DNA of 8,883 nt from an uncultured Oscillospiraceae bacterium (GTDB lineage: Bacteria > Bacillota_A > Clostridia > Oscillospirales > Acutalibacteraceae), in assembly GCA_905211185.1 (NCBI GenBank), contig CAJLZR010000025.1:1-8883 (forward strand), written 5' to 3'. Every line of letters starts with the position of its first letter. Positions within the stretch are counted from its first letter, which is position 1. Shown here in pieces: positions 1 through 4,822 of this stretch. Under the pieces are notes generated by a model. That model saw only the letters and a program-made list of their open reading frames with translations, was not told the DNA's origin and ran no database searches. Position numbers and translations under genes: made by a program.

Positions 1-83
1 GCTATAATTTTTAAAAACTCTTTTAATTCATTTTCGTTTTTAAATTCTCGTGTGATTTTTTCTGTTTCGAATTTTACTATCAT
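1..83 (-). CDS. Unknown protein, N-terminal fragment (runs off left edge)
   Basis: A minus-strand reading frame opens with ATG at 81-83 and stays open to the window edge, giving 27 complete codons. The peptide begins MIVKFETEKITREFKNENEL and is charged and helical in character. An AAAGGA Shine-Dalgarno site (93-98) lies 9 nt before the ATG, which supports the start. It is the last visible gene of the minus-strand cluster, 68 bp after the 312-aa gene, and a GC-rich hairpin (113-136) precedes it. Too little is visible to assign a family. It is most likely another small accessory protein of the same mobile element. Confidence 0.6.
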   Translation of the reverse strand, partial: MIVKFETEKITREFKNENELKEFLKII

Positions 84-112
84 TTCTGTATATCCTTTTA
101 TATGTTTGTCTT

Positions 113-136
113 GGCGAGCAAGCGCTCCGGCTCGCC
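113..136 (-). other. GC-rich intergenic hairpin 1
   Basis: The arms GGCGAGC (113-119) and GCTCGCC (130-136) pair perfectly over 7 bp around a 10-nt loop. No T-run follows on the minus strand, so it is not a standard terminator. It sits 29 nt before the start codon at 83 and 14 nt upstream of its Shine-Dalgarno site. It belongs to a series of hairpins at the same relative place in this cluster. Confidence 0.6.
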
Positions 137-151
137 CTAATTCTCTATTCA

Positions 152-1090
152 CTATTCTTGGCCCTTGATATAAATATCTTTCTTGCCGTATGTAATTTTT
201 TGTATCTCGGTAAATGTGTAATCTTCATATCTAAATAGTTCTTTGTATTTTTTGCGATCTTGTGCTGGCAAATCATATAAGGAATAACCACATGACCAAT
301 TATGTATAAAACTTCTTGTGCTTGTTTTAAATGTCAATTCGTGTCCATTCTTTAGTATGGTTACATTTACGGTTTTTTTATCTTTTAAAGCTTCTTTTAT
401 AACTTTTTTCTTGTTGATTACGTTTGACTCGTCATTAATTATTTCATCAAATTTTTTGCTATAAAGCTTATAATTTTCATATTGTAAAAATAAGATGTTG
501 CGCCTTTTTTCAAAAATCTCTTTTGTGTACTCTTGAATAAGCTTTTGCGGATTATCTAAGTAGTCAAGAACACTTTCCACTTCAATACAATTAATTTTTT
601 CACAGTCTAAATAACTTCCGTCATAATCTATGAAAATATTATCTTTTAATTCTTGTTTATATCCTTTGAAAATATCAGAATTAACCCTTTCAATTAAGTG
701 TTCTTCTGTTGTTCTGTTTTCTTCTGGTACTGTCAAACCCTCAAAGTATTTACTACTGTTTTCGTACATTTCTTTTGCTACATTTATATTTATTTCATCA
801 AGTACTTTACGTCTTAATTCTTTAAAATTCGGCGGCTCTTTGTCTACATATAGATTTAAGGGATAATGCAGATCAAAAAAATTGTCTGTTGTAATATTGT
901 AAACTCCGGCATAGTCATATTTTGTCTCAACTGTGTACTGTAAACTATTAGGGTAAAAACTTTTGCTATATAGAAAAATGCTGTTGTTGTGCTTATACTT
1001 TATAAAAATTTTATCGTTTATATTTAGCTCAAATAAATTGTCATCCTTTGAAAAATTTCTTATTTTTTCTAATACGTTTAATTTATCCAT
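152..1090 (-). CDS. Uncharacterised 312-aa accessory protein
   Basis: A full-length frame starts at ATG 1088-1090, with AAGGAG (1101-1106) 10 nt upstream, and ends in TAG. There is no signal peptide, membrane segment or enzyme motif that I can name. The protein is rich in Lys, Glu, Asn and Tyr and looks cytoplasmic. The middle (about residues 85-230) is charged and probably helical. The C-terminus (about 240-310) reads as a compact beta-rich module: a V-T-I-L-K-N-G-H-E-L-T-F strand pair, then SLYDLPAQDRKKYKELF, then ITYGKKDIYIK. From memory, similar C-terminal modules recur in hypothetical proteins of Clostridia conjugative elements, but I cannot name the family. It is the fourth annotated gene of the minus-strand cluster (fifth with the 19-aa ORF), with hairpins both before and after it. 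The function is unknown. Confidence 0.75.
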   Translation of the reverse strand: MDKLNVLEKIRNFSKDDNLFELNINDKIFIKYKHNNSIFLYSKSFYPNSLQYTVETKYDYAGVYNITTDNFFDLHYPLNLYVDKEPPNFKELRRKVLDEININVAKEMYENSSKYFEGLTVPEENRTTEEHLIERVNSDIFKGYKQELKDNIFIDYDGSYLDCEKINCIEVESVLDYLDNPQKLIQEYTKEIFEKRRNILFLQYENYKLYSKKFDEIINDESNVINKKKVIKEALKDKKTVNVTILKNGHELTFKTSTRSFIHNWSCGYSLYDLPAQDRKKYKELFRYEDYTFTEIQKITYGKKDIYIKGQE

Positions 1091-1123
1091 TATTTTTTAG
1101 CTCCTTAAAATGTTTTACTTTTT

Positions 1124-1159
1124 AAGGCGGTTAGTGTATTATTAAATTGTAACCGCCTT
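1124..1159 (-). other. Intergenic hairpin 2 (10-bp perfect stem)
   Basis: The arms AAGGCGGTTA (1124-1133) and TAACCGCCTT (1150-1159) are perfectly complementary around a 16-nt loop. A short T-run (TTTTT, 1158-1162) follows only on the plus strand, where no gene needs terminating. On the minus strand the stem is followed by an A-run. The hairpin lies 33 nt before the start of the 312-aa gene and 17 nt upstream of its Shine-Dalgarno site. A role in the leader or in mRNA processing fits better than termination. Confidence 0.65.
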
Positions 1160-1177
1160 TTTAACTCTTGGGTATTG

Positions 1178-1237
1178 TTACTTGTCGTTTGCTTTCGCGC
1201 CTGATAGCATACGGCAATTTTTATTATTTACAATCAT
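1178..1237 (-). CDS. Putative 19-aa small protein
   Basis: A short frame begins at ATG 1235-1237, ends in TAA, and encodes MIVNNKNCRMLSGAKANDK. The main support is a strong purine-rich Shine-Dalgarno site (GGGAGG, within 1247-1253) about 9 nt before the ATG, at least as good as those of the neighbouring annotated genes. It fills most of the otherwise unexplained gap between the 142-aa and 312-aa genes, on the same strand, so it would be co-transcribed. The peptide is basic with no membrane helix. It could be a real small protein, a translated leader peptide acting on the downstream gene, or chance. A frame this short proves nothing by itself, so confidence is moderate at best. Confidence 0.4.
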   Translation of the reverse strand: MIVNNKNCRMLSGAKANDK

Positions 1238-1266
1238 AAAGCATCGCCTCCCTCAATTAATTAAGC

Positions 1267-1695
1267 TTAAAGTGCTTTTATTTCCTCGATTAGATTATTC
1301 AATATTTCATCCGTTAAAGTGGTTTCATCATTCCAGTATTTATCGGCCGTGTCGCACCTTGAAATTAAATAATATGCCACTTCAAGGACAATAACCACTA
1401 TAAAGCGGTCGGGATTATCGAAAATATCAAGCAAAATTTTGTTTGAATATTCAGCATCAAATTGAAATTTTATTTCTTCCGCTATTTCTCCGATATACTC
1501 AAAATTTTTATTTACCCATTCTTTAGCGGTGTAATTATTGCAAAAATATGCTCCGTTTACGTTTTCAGATTCAAAAAGTGTATAGCTTAAATCGCACATA
1601 TAGTGTTGTTCTTCAAAGCCTTTTAAATCCTCTAGCTTGTCGATAATTTCCCCCTTTACAAATTCTTTAATTGGATTGTTTTCTAAATAATTCAT
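1267..1695 (-). CDS. Uncharacterised 142-aa acidic accessory protein
   Basis: The frame starts at ATG 1693-1695, with AAGGAG (1706-1711) 10 nt upstream, and ends in TAA. The protein is strongly acidic and soluble. Recognisable stretches are DLSYTLFESENVNGAYFCN (about 35-53), TAKEWVNKNFEYIGEIAEEI (about 56-75), and a hydrophobic segment FIVVIVLEVAYYLISRC (about 98-114) that looks like a buried helix. From memory the layout (an L-F-E-S-E-N-x-x-G start, a helical E-x-x-E-E block, then V-L-x-x-A-x-x-L-I) resembles a family of small proteins in Firmicutes plasmids and conjugative elements. I know of no established function and do not give a domain number. High acidity is also seen in DNA-mimic antirestriction proteins, but nothing specific supports that here. 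It is the third gene of the minus-strand cluster. Confidence 0.75.
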   Translation of the reverse strand: MNYLENNPIKEFVKGEIIDKLEDLKGFEEQHYMCDLSYTLFESENVNGAYFCNNYTAKEWVNKNFEYIGEIAEEIKFQFDAEYSNKILLDIFDNPDRFIVVIVLEVAYYLISRCDTADKYWNDETTLTDEILNNLIEEIKAL

Positions 1696-1731
1696 TTACT
1701 TTTTACTCCTTAAATTTAAAATTTATTGATA

Positions 1732-1748
1732 GGGGGAAAAGCTCCCCC
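1732..1748 (-). other. Intergenic hairpin 3 (GGGGGA / TCCCCC)
   Basis: Six perfectly paired bases, five of them G-C, close a 5-nt loop (1738-1742). It occupies most of the short gap between the 108-aa and 142-aa genes and lies 36 nt before the ATG at 1695, 20 nt upstream of the Shine-Dalgarno site. No T-run follows on the minus strand, so a classical terminator is unlikely. Confidence 0.6.
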
Positions 1749-1755
1749 AGAAGCT

Positions 1756-2082
1756 CTAATTAATACCTTTTTTCAATTCTTTTATTGTGTTGTCGGTTAC
1801 TTCATAAATTGTAATATCGCCATGAATTTCGCCGTCCTCATGAAAATATAAATTATCAATTTTGTAGTAATAAAGAACATCTGACCACTCATAAAAAACT
1901 CTTTGCCTATTGAAAAATTCCGCTCCTTTTTCTCTGATACAACCATATATAATGGGATTTTCTTCAAAATTCATTTCATTAAGTGTTATAATGTCTAAGT
2001 CAATGTCTGATTTGTGAGCTTTCATATGGATTTTTTGAACTTTCAGCCATTCTGAAATTCTGATGTTTTTAATTGTGTTCAT
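1756..2082 (-). CDS. Uncharacterised 108-aa protein
   Basis: The frame starts at ATG 2080-2082 with AAAGGA (2093-2098) 10 nt upstream and ends in TAA. I do not recognise the family. The N-terminal 25 residues are basic and probably helical (IRISEWLKVQKIHMKAHK). The rest alternates short hydrophobic strands with acidic turns (DLDIITLNEMNF, VLYYYKIDNLYFHEDGEI, DITIYEVTD), which suggests a small beta-rich fold. There is no signal peptide, membrane helix or metal-binding cluster. It is the second gene of the minus-strand operon, 49 bp after the J-domain gene, and shares its promoter. Its only functional clue is its neighbours, which are typical mobile-element accessory genes. Confidence 0.72.
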   Translation of the reverse strand: MNTIKNIRISEWLKVQKIHMKAHKSDIDLDIITLNEMNFEENPIIYGCIREKGAEFFNRQRVFYEWSDVLYYYKIDNLYFHEDGEIHGDITIYEVTDNTIKELKKGIN

Positions 2083-2118
2083 GTTGTCAAATTCCTTTCT
2101 TTATTCGTTTTTTAGTGT

Positions 2119-2146
2119 GTAGGGCGAGCATTTAACCCGCCACTAC
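2119..2146 (-). other. Intergenic hairpin 4, overlapping the J-domain gene stop
   Basis: The arms GTAGGGCG (2119-2126) and CGCC-a-CTAC (2138-2146) pair over 8 bp with one bulged A at 2142 and an 11-nt loop. The stem runs into the last codons of the J-domain gene, whose stop lies in the loop. No T-run follows on the minus strand. It lies 36 nt before the start of the 108-aa gene, the same distance as hairpin 3 from its gene. Confidence 0.5.
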
Positions 2147-2647
2147 TTCAAGTTGTTTTTGCTTAGTGCCTTTTGAGTTTTCATATACTGTAAAGCCGTA
2201 TTTATCCCGAATTTCGTTTAAAGTGTAACCACCTTTTGAAACTGTGCTATCTTCCAGGCGATGCCACGACCACGCACCTTTATTTTTACACCACCTAAAT
2301 TTAAGGCTTTTGAGTGTTTCTTTGTGTTCTTTGGTGTTACCGCTGACCCATATCCAGCGACCTATTAATTCAATTTTTAAGCCCTCAAGTATTATCAATT
2401 TACTTATGATATTTCGGAAATCTTCAGGGGCTTCGCTTACTGGTTTGCTATCTTCGTAAATTTCGCCCTCCTTATTCCTGAATACGTTTTTTAAACGCTT
2501 GAAAGCTTCATCATATTGTTTGTTTACCTCCTTCATAATTTCGTTTGCGTTTGGGTCTTGGCTTACATCTGGGTGAAACTTAAAACATAATTTTTTGTAT
2601 AGCGTTTTTACGTCCTCTATACATTGACAATCTTTAAAATAGTTCAT
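2132..2647 (-). CDS. J-domain (DnaJ-like) mobile-element accessory protein
   Basis: This 171-aa protein opens with a compact J-domain. The HPD tripeptide that stimulates DnaK-type Hsp70 ATPase is at residues 25-27, in LYKKLCFKFHPDVSQDPNAN, followed by the helix-III pattern EVNKQYDEAFKRL (40-52). Helix I of the standard domain is very short or absent, and there is no G/F region or zinc finger, so this is not the housekeeping DnaJ. The second half (about 86-130) carries a Trp-rich motif: GRWIWVSGNT (96-105), H108, W119 and GAWSW (124-128). From memory, this partner domain recurs in J-proteins of conjugative elements and plasmids. The protein may recruit host DnaK to an element-borne complex such as replication or transfer machinery (inference). 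Start: ATG 2645-2647 with AAAGGGG 8 nt upstream. It is the first gene of the minus-strand operon, directly behind the RHH-controlled promoter. Confidence 0.82.
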   Translation of the reverse strand: MNYFKDCQCIEDVKTLYKKLCFKFHPDVSQDPNANEIMKEVNKQYDEAFKRLKNVFRNKEGEIYEDSKPVSEAPEDFRNIISKLIILEGLKIELIGRWIWVSGNTKEHKETLKSLKFRWCKNKGAWSWHRLEDSTVSKGGYTLNEIRDKYGFTVYENSKGTKQKQLEVVAG

Positions 2648-2674
2648 ATACTGAACCCCTTTGTATTGGTATTT

Positions 2675-2689
2675 GTAAGATTTTCTTAC
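2675..2689 (-). other. Leader hairpin 5 in the 5' UTR of the minus-strand operon
   Basis: The perfect arms GTAAGA (2675-2680) and TCTTAC (2684-2689) close a 3-nt loop. It falls within the predicted untranslated leader, just after the expected transcription start near 2691, 27 nt before the J-domain ATG and 12 nt upstream of its Shine-Dalgarno site. It matches the placement of the other hairpins in the cluster. A hairpin at the 5' end of an mRNA often protects it from decay (inference). Confidence 0.5.
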
Positions 2690-2697
2690 TATCTATT

Positions 2698-2727
2698 ATT
2701 ATATACTAATATTAGTATATAAATCAA
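2698..2727 (-). promoter_or_regulatory. Promoter of the minus-strand operon
   Basis: Read on the minus strand, TTGATT (2722-2727) and a perfect TATAAT (2698-2703) are separated by 18 bp. This is a good sigma-A promoter directed at the J-domain gene, with a start near 2691. A 24-bp palindrome (2699-2722) fills the spacer and overlaps the -10 box and the edge of the -35 box, so a bound repressor would block polymerase. Confidence 0.7.
2699..2722. promoter_or_regulatory. Operator palindrome 1
   Basis: A perfect 24-bp palindrome, with 12-bp halves whose core is TATATACTAAT / ATTAGTATATA. It lies inside the minus-strand promoter. A second copy (2743-2766) has the same sequence apart from one base across the 22-bp core. 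The copies are 44 bp apart, about four helical turns, so bound proteins could sit on the same face of the DNA. The adjacent RHH protein is the obvious candidate ligand (inference). Confidence 0.7.
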
Positions 2728-2742
2728 GTGTTTTGCAGTAAA

Positions 2743-2766
2743 ATATATACTACTATTAGTATATAT
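2743..2766. promoter_or_regulatory. Operator palindrome 2
   Basis: 10-bp arms ATATATACTA and TAGTATATAT around CTAT, with one mismatched pair near the centre. It is a direct copy of palindrome 1. It overlaps a plus-strand TATAAT (2764-2769), so it would sit on the rightward promoter just as copy 1 sits on the leftward one. Confidence 0.65.
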
Positions 2767-2769
2767 AAT
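2764..2769 (+). promoter_or_regulatory. Candidate -10 box for the RHH gene (first option)
   Basis: A perfect TATAAT immediately follows and partly overlaps operator palindrome 2, mirroring the leftward promoter. There is no good -35 box (17-18 bp upstream is only A/T), so the promoter would be weak or need an activator. It would give an RHH mRNA leader of roughly 73 nt. Confidence 0.4.
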
Positions 2770-2786
2770 TTGTACAATTTGTACAA
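2769..2786. repeat. Tandem 9-bp repeat TTTGTACAA x2
   Basis: TTTGTACAA occurs twice head to tail (2769-2777 and 2778-2786). Each copy contains the 8-bp palindrome TTGTACAA. It lies between the operator pair and the RHH start codon. It could be another protein-binding site, and the second TTGTAC could serve as a -35-like element. Two copies are too few to call it an iteron origin. Confidence 0.5.
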
Positions 2787-2808
2787 TGTAGAAATTAAAA
2801 ACGATATG

Positions 2809-2817
2809 TGCTAAAAT
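2809..2817 (+). promoter_or_regulatory. Candidate extended -10 for the RHH gene (second option)
   Basis: TGCTAAAAT fits the extended -10 pattern TGnTAnAAT and would start transcription near 2824, which falls within or next to the Shine-Dalgarno site. The -35 region is poor. Because of the very short leader this is the less likely alternative to the TATAAT at 2764-2769. Confidence 0.25.
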
Positions 2818-2848
2818 TAATTGATAGGAGGAGGCGTTAATTAAATTT

Positions 2849-3142
2849 ATGGATAATTTGAAAAATTCAAATTCAAGTACAAGGGCAAAACGGAAATACA
2901 ATTCGGAAAATTATTCTCAATTAAACATACAGTTGAAAACTCAAACAATTACCACTTTTAAAACTTATTGTAAAAATTGTGGTATACCTCAAAGAGCTTT
3001 TATAGAACAGGCAATTAGAGAAAAGATTGAGAGAGAAACAGGGAAAAAAATTGAGGAACTGACGACAGAACTTCAGCCAGCCGAAGAAACCGAAACGGCA
3101 AAAAGTGCAAAAGCTTCAGCAACTGAAAAAGGCGAAGAATAA
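2849..3142 (+). CDS. Ribbon-helix-helix (Arc/CopG-like) DNA-binding protein
   Basis: This 97-aa protein has the layout of an RHH domain. A basic N-terminus (TRAKRKYNSENY, 11-22) precedes a beta-strand SQLNIQLK (23-30) that would enter the DNA major groove as a dimer. Helix A follows (about 32-43), then a turn KNCGIP and helix B RAFIEQAIREKIERE (49-63). The tail (about 64-97) is low-complexity and rich in Glu, Ala, Thr and Lys. Its opening RKYNSENY resembles Arc-family proteins of Firmicutes conjugative elements (from memory). Such proteins act as plasmid or element regulators or as relaxosome accessory factors. The twin palindromes just upstream suggest autorepression plus control of the divergent operon (inference). 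A purine-rich AGGAGGAGG (2826-2834) ends 14 nt before the ATG. That is unusually far and implies weak translation. No better in-frame start exists, since TAG at 2825-2827 closes the frame. Confidence 0.8.
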   Translation: MDNLKNSNSSTRAKRKYNSENYSQLNIQLKTQTITTFKTYCKNCGIPQRAFIEQAIREKIERETGKKIEELTTELQPAEETETAKSAKASATEKGEE

Positions 3143-3306
3143 GCCGAAAAAATCAAAAAAATAAATGCCGACTAAATACATAAGTTAGCATTCAAGCGGT
3201 TTTCATGGGGGATAGTTTACATCAAGCGGAGCGGAAACAGTGCAGAAAAAACAAATAGTTACCCCACAACAATCTCTCCCAAAATCCCCAAAAAACATTC
3301 TAAAAA
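3143..3306. other. Unexplained non-coding stretch downstream of the RHH gene
   Basis: First part of the 394-bp gap between the RHH and S66 genes. No convincing gene was found: the short frames on either strand lack a ribosome-binding site. The composition is odd. About 3192-3240 is G-rich on the plus strand, with GGGGG and two copies of TCAAGCGG (3192-3199, 3222-3229) 30 bp apart. About 3256-3300 then has almost no G but three C-runs. Position next to an RHH protein and strand asymmetry are compatible with a transfer-origin remnant or the upstream end of a lost relaxase gene, but there is no clear inverted repeat or nic site. Unassigned. Confidence 0.35.
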
Positions 3307-3359
3307 GCTTCAGTATAATGAGCTTAAACTTACTCAAAATACTGAAGCCTTATTTTTTT
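3307..3359. terminator. Strong bidirectional rho-independent terminator
   Basis: The arms GCTTCAGTAT (3307-3316) and ATACTGAAGC (3339-3348) pair perfectly over 10 bp, with an inner TGAG/CTCA helix (3319-3322 with 3333-3336). On the plus strand the stem is followed by a T-rich run (3350-3359). On the minus strand it is followed by TTTTT (3302-3306 complement), so it can stop transcription both ways. It ends the RHH transcript and insulates the S66 gene. Confidence 0.85.
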
Positions 3360-3536
3360 ATTGCTTAAAATAATTATAAGACATTAGAGTTTATGGGCTT
3401 TTCACAGAACCTTTGAAATTTAAAGGTTTATAAATCAGAAGTTTTTGCGATAAACACTAAACTTTTGGCAAATGGCTGCAGAGCTTATACGTGCAAGTGA
3501 TTTTGTGTTAAGATAAGTCATAAAGGAGCTGATAAT
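3360..3536 (+). other. Leader region of the S66 peptidase gene
   Basis: No coding frame was found. It contains a 7-bp hairpin, AACCTTT (3408-3414) / AAAGGTT (3422-3428) with a 7-nt loop and no T-run, then a promoter candidate and Shine-Dalgarno site at the 3' end. I recognise no known riboswitch. Confidence 0.4.
3485..3514 (+). promoter_or_regulatory. Candidate promoter of the S66 peptidase gene
   Basis: TTATAC (3485-3490) and TAAGAT (3509-3514) are 18 bp apart, and TG at 3506-3507 makes an extended -10. The start would be near 3521, which leaves only a very short leader containing the AAAGGAG at 3522-3528. It is plausible but has a weak -35 box. Confidence 0.45.
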
Positions 3537-4598
3537 ATGATAAGACCAAAAAAGTTAAATAAAGGAGATAAAATTGCAGTAGTTAGTTTATCAAGAGGAA
3601 TACTCGGTATGCCTTTTTGTAAGCATGAATTGGAAATTGGACTCCAAAGATTGAAAGATTTTGGGTTAATACCGGTTGTAATGCCTAATGCCCTGAAGGA
3701 TATAAATTATCTTGAAAATCACCCTGAGGCAAAAGCCGCAGACTTAAAAATGGCATTTATGGACGATAGCATAAAAGGAATTATTTGTGCTATCGGTGGC
3801 GATGACACATACAGAACCATACCATATTTAATGGAAGATGCGAAATTTATAAATGCAGTTAAAACTTATCCGAAAATATTTATGGGTTTTTCTGATACAA
3901 CAAATAATCACCTGATGTTTTATAAATTAGGGCTACAAACTTTTTATGGTCAAGCATTTCTTACAGATTTGGCTGAGCTTGATACTGAAATGGTTCCATA
4001 TACTAAAAAATATTTTGAAAAGCTTTTTATGGACTCACACACTTATGAAATAACGTCAAGTCCGGTGTGGTATTTTGAAAGAGAAAATTTCGGACCCGAA
4101 GAAATCGGGAAACCAAGAAACTCACAGATTGAAAAACATGGTTTCGAAGTCTTAAATGGTAAGGGAAAAGTAATCGGAGAATTATATGGTGGATGCATTG
4201 AAAGTTTATATGATGCCTATACAGGCGAAAGACATGGAGATGATAATGAAATATACGCCAAATATAATCTATTACCGACTTTAGATGAGTGGAAAGAAAA
4301 AATATTATTTCTGGAAACTTCCGAAGAACAAATTTTTCCCAATAGACTAGAGCAAATCCTCATGACACTTAAGAACAATAAGATTTTGGAAAATGTAAAA
4401 GGTATCTTGGTAGGTAAACCGATGAATGAAAAGTATTACGAAGAATATAAGGAAGTTTATAGAAAGGTAGTTGCCAATTTAGATACTCCTGTTCTTTATA
4501 ACGTAAATTTCGGTCATTCAATTCCAAGATGTATTATCCCTTATGGTGCTAAAGCGATTATTGACTGTGATAATAAAAAAATAACGGTTAATATTTAA
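3537..4598 (+). CDS. S66-family serine carboxypeptidase (LD-carboxypeptidase / MccF-like)
   Basis: This 353-aa cytoplasmic enzyme lacks a signal peptide. The N-terminus (RPKKLNKGDKIAVVSLSRG) and the order of motifs match the S66 family, with a Ser-Glu-His catalytic set. Ser119 is in MGFSDTT (116-122), Glu260 in LFLETSEE (257-264), and His327 in FGHSIP (325-330). IICAIGGDD (82-90) is the conserved loop before the nucleophile domain, and IGELYGGC (213-220) opens the C-terminal domain. The length is closer to MccF (about 340-350) than to the roughly 300-aa LD-carboxypeptidases of cell-wall recycling. MccF-type enzymes cleave peptidyl-nucleotide antibiotics such as processed microcin C and give self-immunity. 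The substrate here cannot be told from sequence. AAAGGAG ends 8 nt before the ATG. The gene has its own promoter, follows a terminator, and is separated from the next gene by 224 bp with a hairpin, so it is probably monocistronic. Confidence 0.9.
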   Translation: MIRPKKLNKGDKIAVVSLSRGILGMPFCKHELEIGLQRLKDFGLIPVVMPNALKDINYLENHPEAKAADLKMAFMDDSIKGIICAIGGDDTYRTIPYLMEDAKFINAVKTYPKIFMGFSDTTNNHLMFYKLGLQTFYGQAFLTDLAELDTEMVPYTKKYFEKLFMDSHTYEITSSPVWYFERENFGPEEIGKPRNSQIEKHGFEVLNGKGKVIGELYGGCIESLYDAYTGERHGDDNEIYAKYNLLPTLDEWKEKILFLETSEEQIFPNRLEQILMTLKNNKILENVKGILVGKPMNEKYYEEYKEVYRKVVANLDTPVLYNVNFGHSIPRCIIPYGAKAIIDCDNKKITVNI

Positions 4599-4638
4599 GT
4601 TTTACAGACTAATACCAACGTATTTCAAAAAGGAATCA

Positions 4639-4662
4639 CCACCGAATCCATACGTTCGGTGG
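4639..4662 (+). terminator. Possible weak terminator after the S66 gene
   Basis: The arms CCACCGAA (4639-4646) and TTCGGTGG (4655-4662) form an 8-bp GC-containing stem with an 8-nt loop. It is followed by ATTTGTGTTTTG, an interrupted T-run. It lies about 40 bp after the S66 stop codon. It is probably an inefficient rho-independent terminator, though a recombination-site or protein-binding role next to the recombinase gene cannot be excluded. Confidence 0.5.
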
Positions 4663-4772
4663 ATTTGTGTTTTGCATATTTTATTGTGAACATCGCACCA
4701 AAAAATTTGTTTTTTATAATTATCATCTACCGTGATGCTTTCTTACAATTCATGCGGTTTTGCTTGTATTTA

Positions 4773-4781
4773 TGGTATAAT
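4773..4781 (+). promoter_or_regulatory. Extended -10 promoter of the recombinase-led operon
   Basis: TGGTATAAT is a perfect TATAAT (4776-4781) with a TG extension at 4773-4774. There is no convincing -35 at 17 bp, which is common for extended -10 promoters. The start would be near 4788, giving a leader of about 35 nt before the ATG at 4823. Confidence 0.6.
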
Positions 4782-4822
4782 ATGAGTATGAAAGATTATA
4801 CAAAAGTCGAGAGGAATAACCT

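Noticed and set aside
630..866. Plus-strand open frame antisense to the 312-aa gene, and similar antisense frames at 1182-1394, 2244-2459, 6418-6603 and 7885-8112
   Set aside because: They mirror well-supported genes, lack ribosome-binding sites, and give low-complexity hydrophobic or Ser/Leu-rich products typical of antisense shadows.
1124..1162. Hairpin 2 as a rho-independent terminator
   Set aside because: The T-run follows the stem only on the plus strand, where there is no upstream gene. In the direction of the operon the stem is followed by A residues.
2769..2786. TTTGTACAA tandem repeat as plasmid replication iterons
   Set aside because: There are only two copies and no replication initiator gene is visible. 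A regulatory site next to the RHH promoter is more economical.
3205..3258. 17-codon plus-strand frame (ATGGGGGATAG...) and a 31-codon minus-strand frame over 3200-3296
   Set aside because: Neither has a ribosome-binding site, and they cover the same DNA on opposite strands. The C- and G-runs give odd residues (Pro, Cys) typical of non-coding DNA.
3254..3300. G-quadruplex on the minus strand (GGGG, GGG, GGGG)
   Set aside because: Only three G-runs lie close together, and an intramolecular quadruplex needs four.
4639..4662. CCACCGAA / TTCGGTGG inverted repeat as the recombinase core site
   Set aside because: Its position just after the S66 stop codon, followed by a T-rich stretch, fits a weak terminator. 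No second copy was seen elsewhere in the window.
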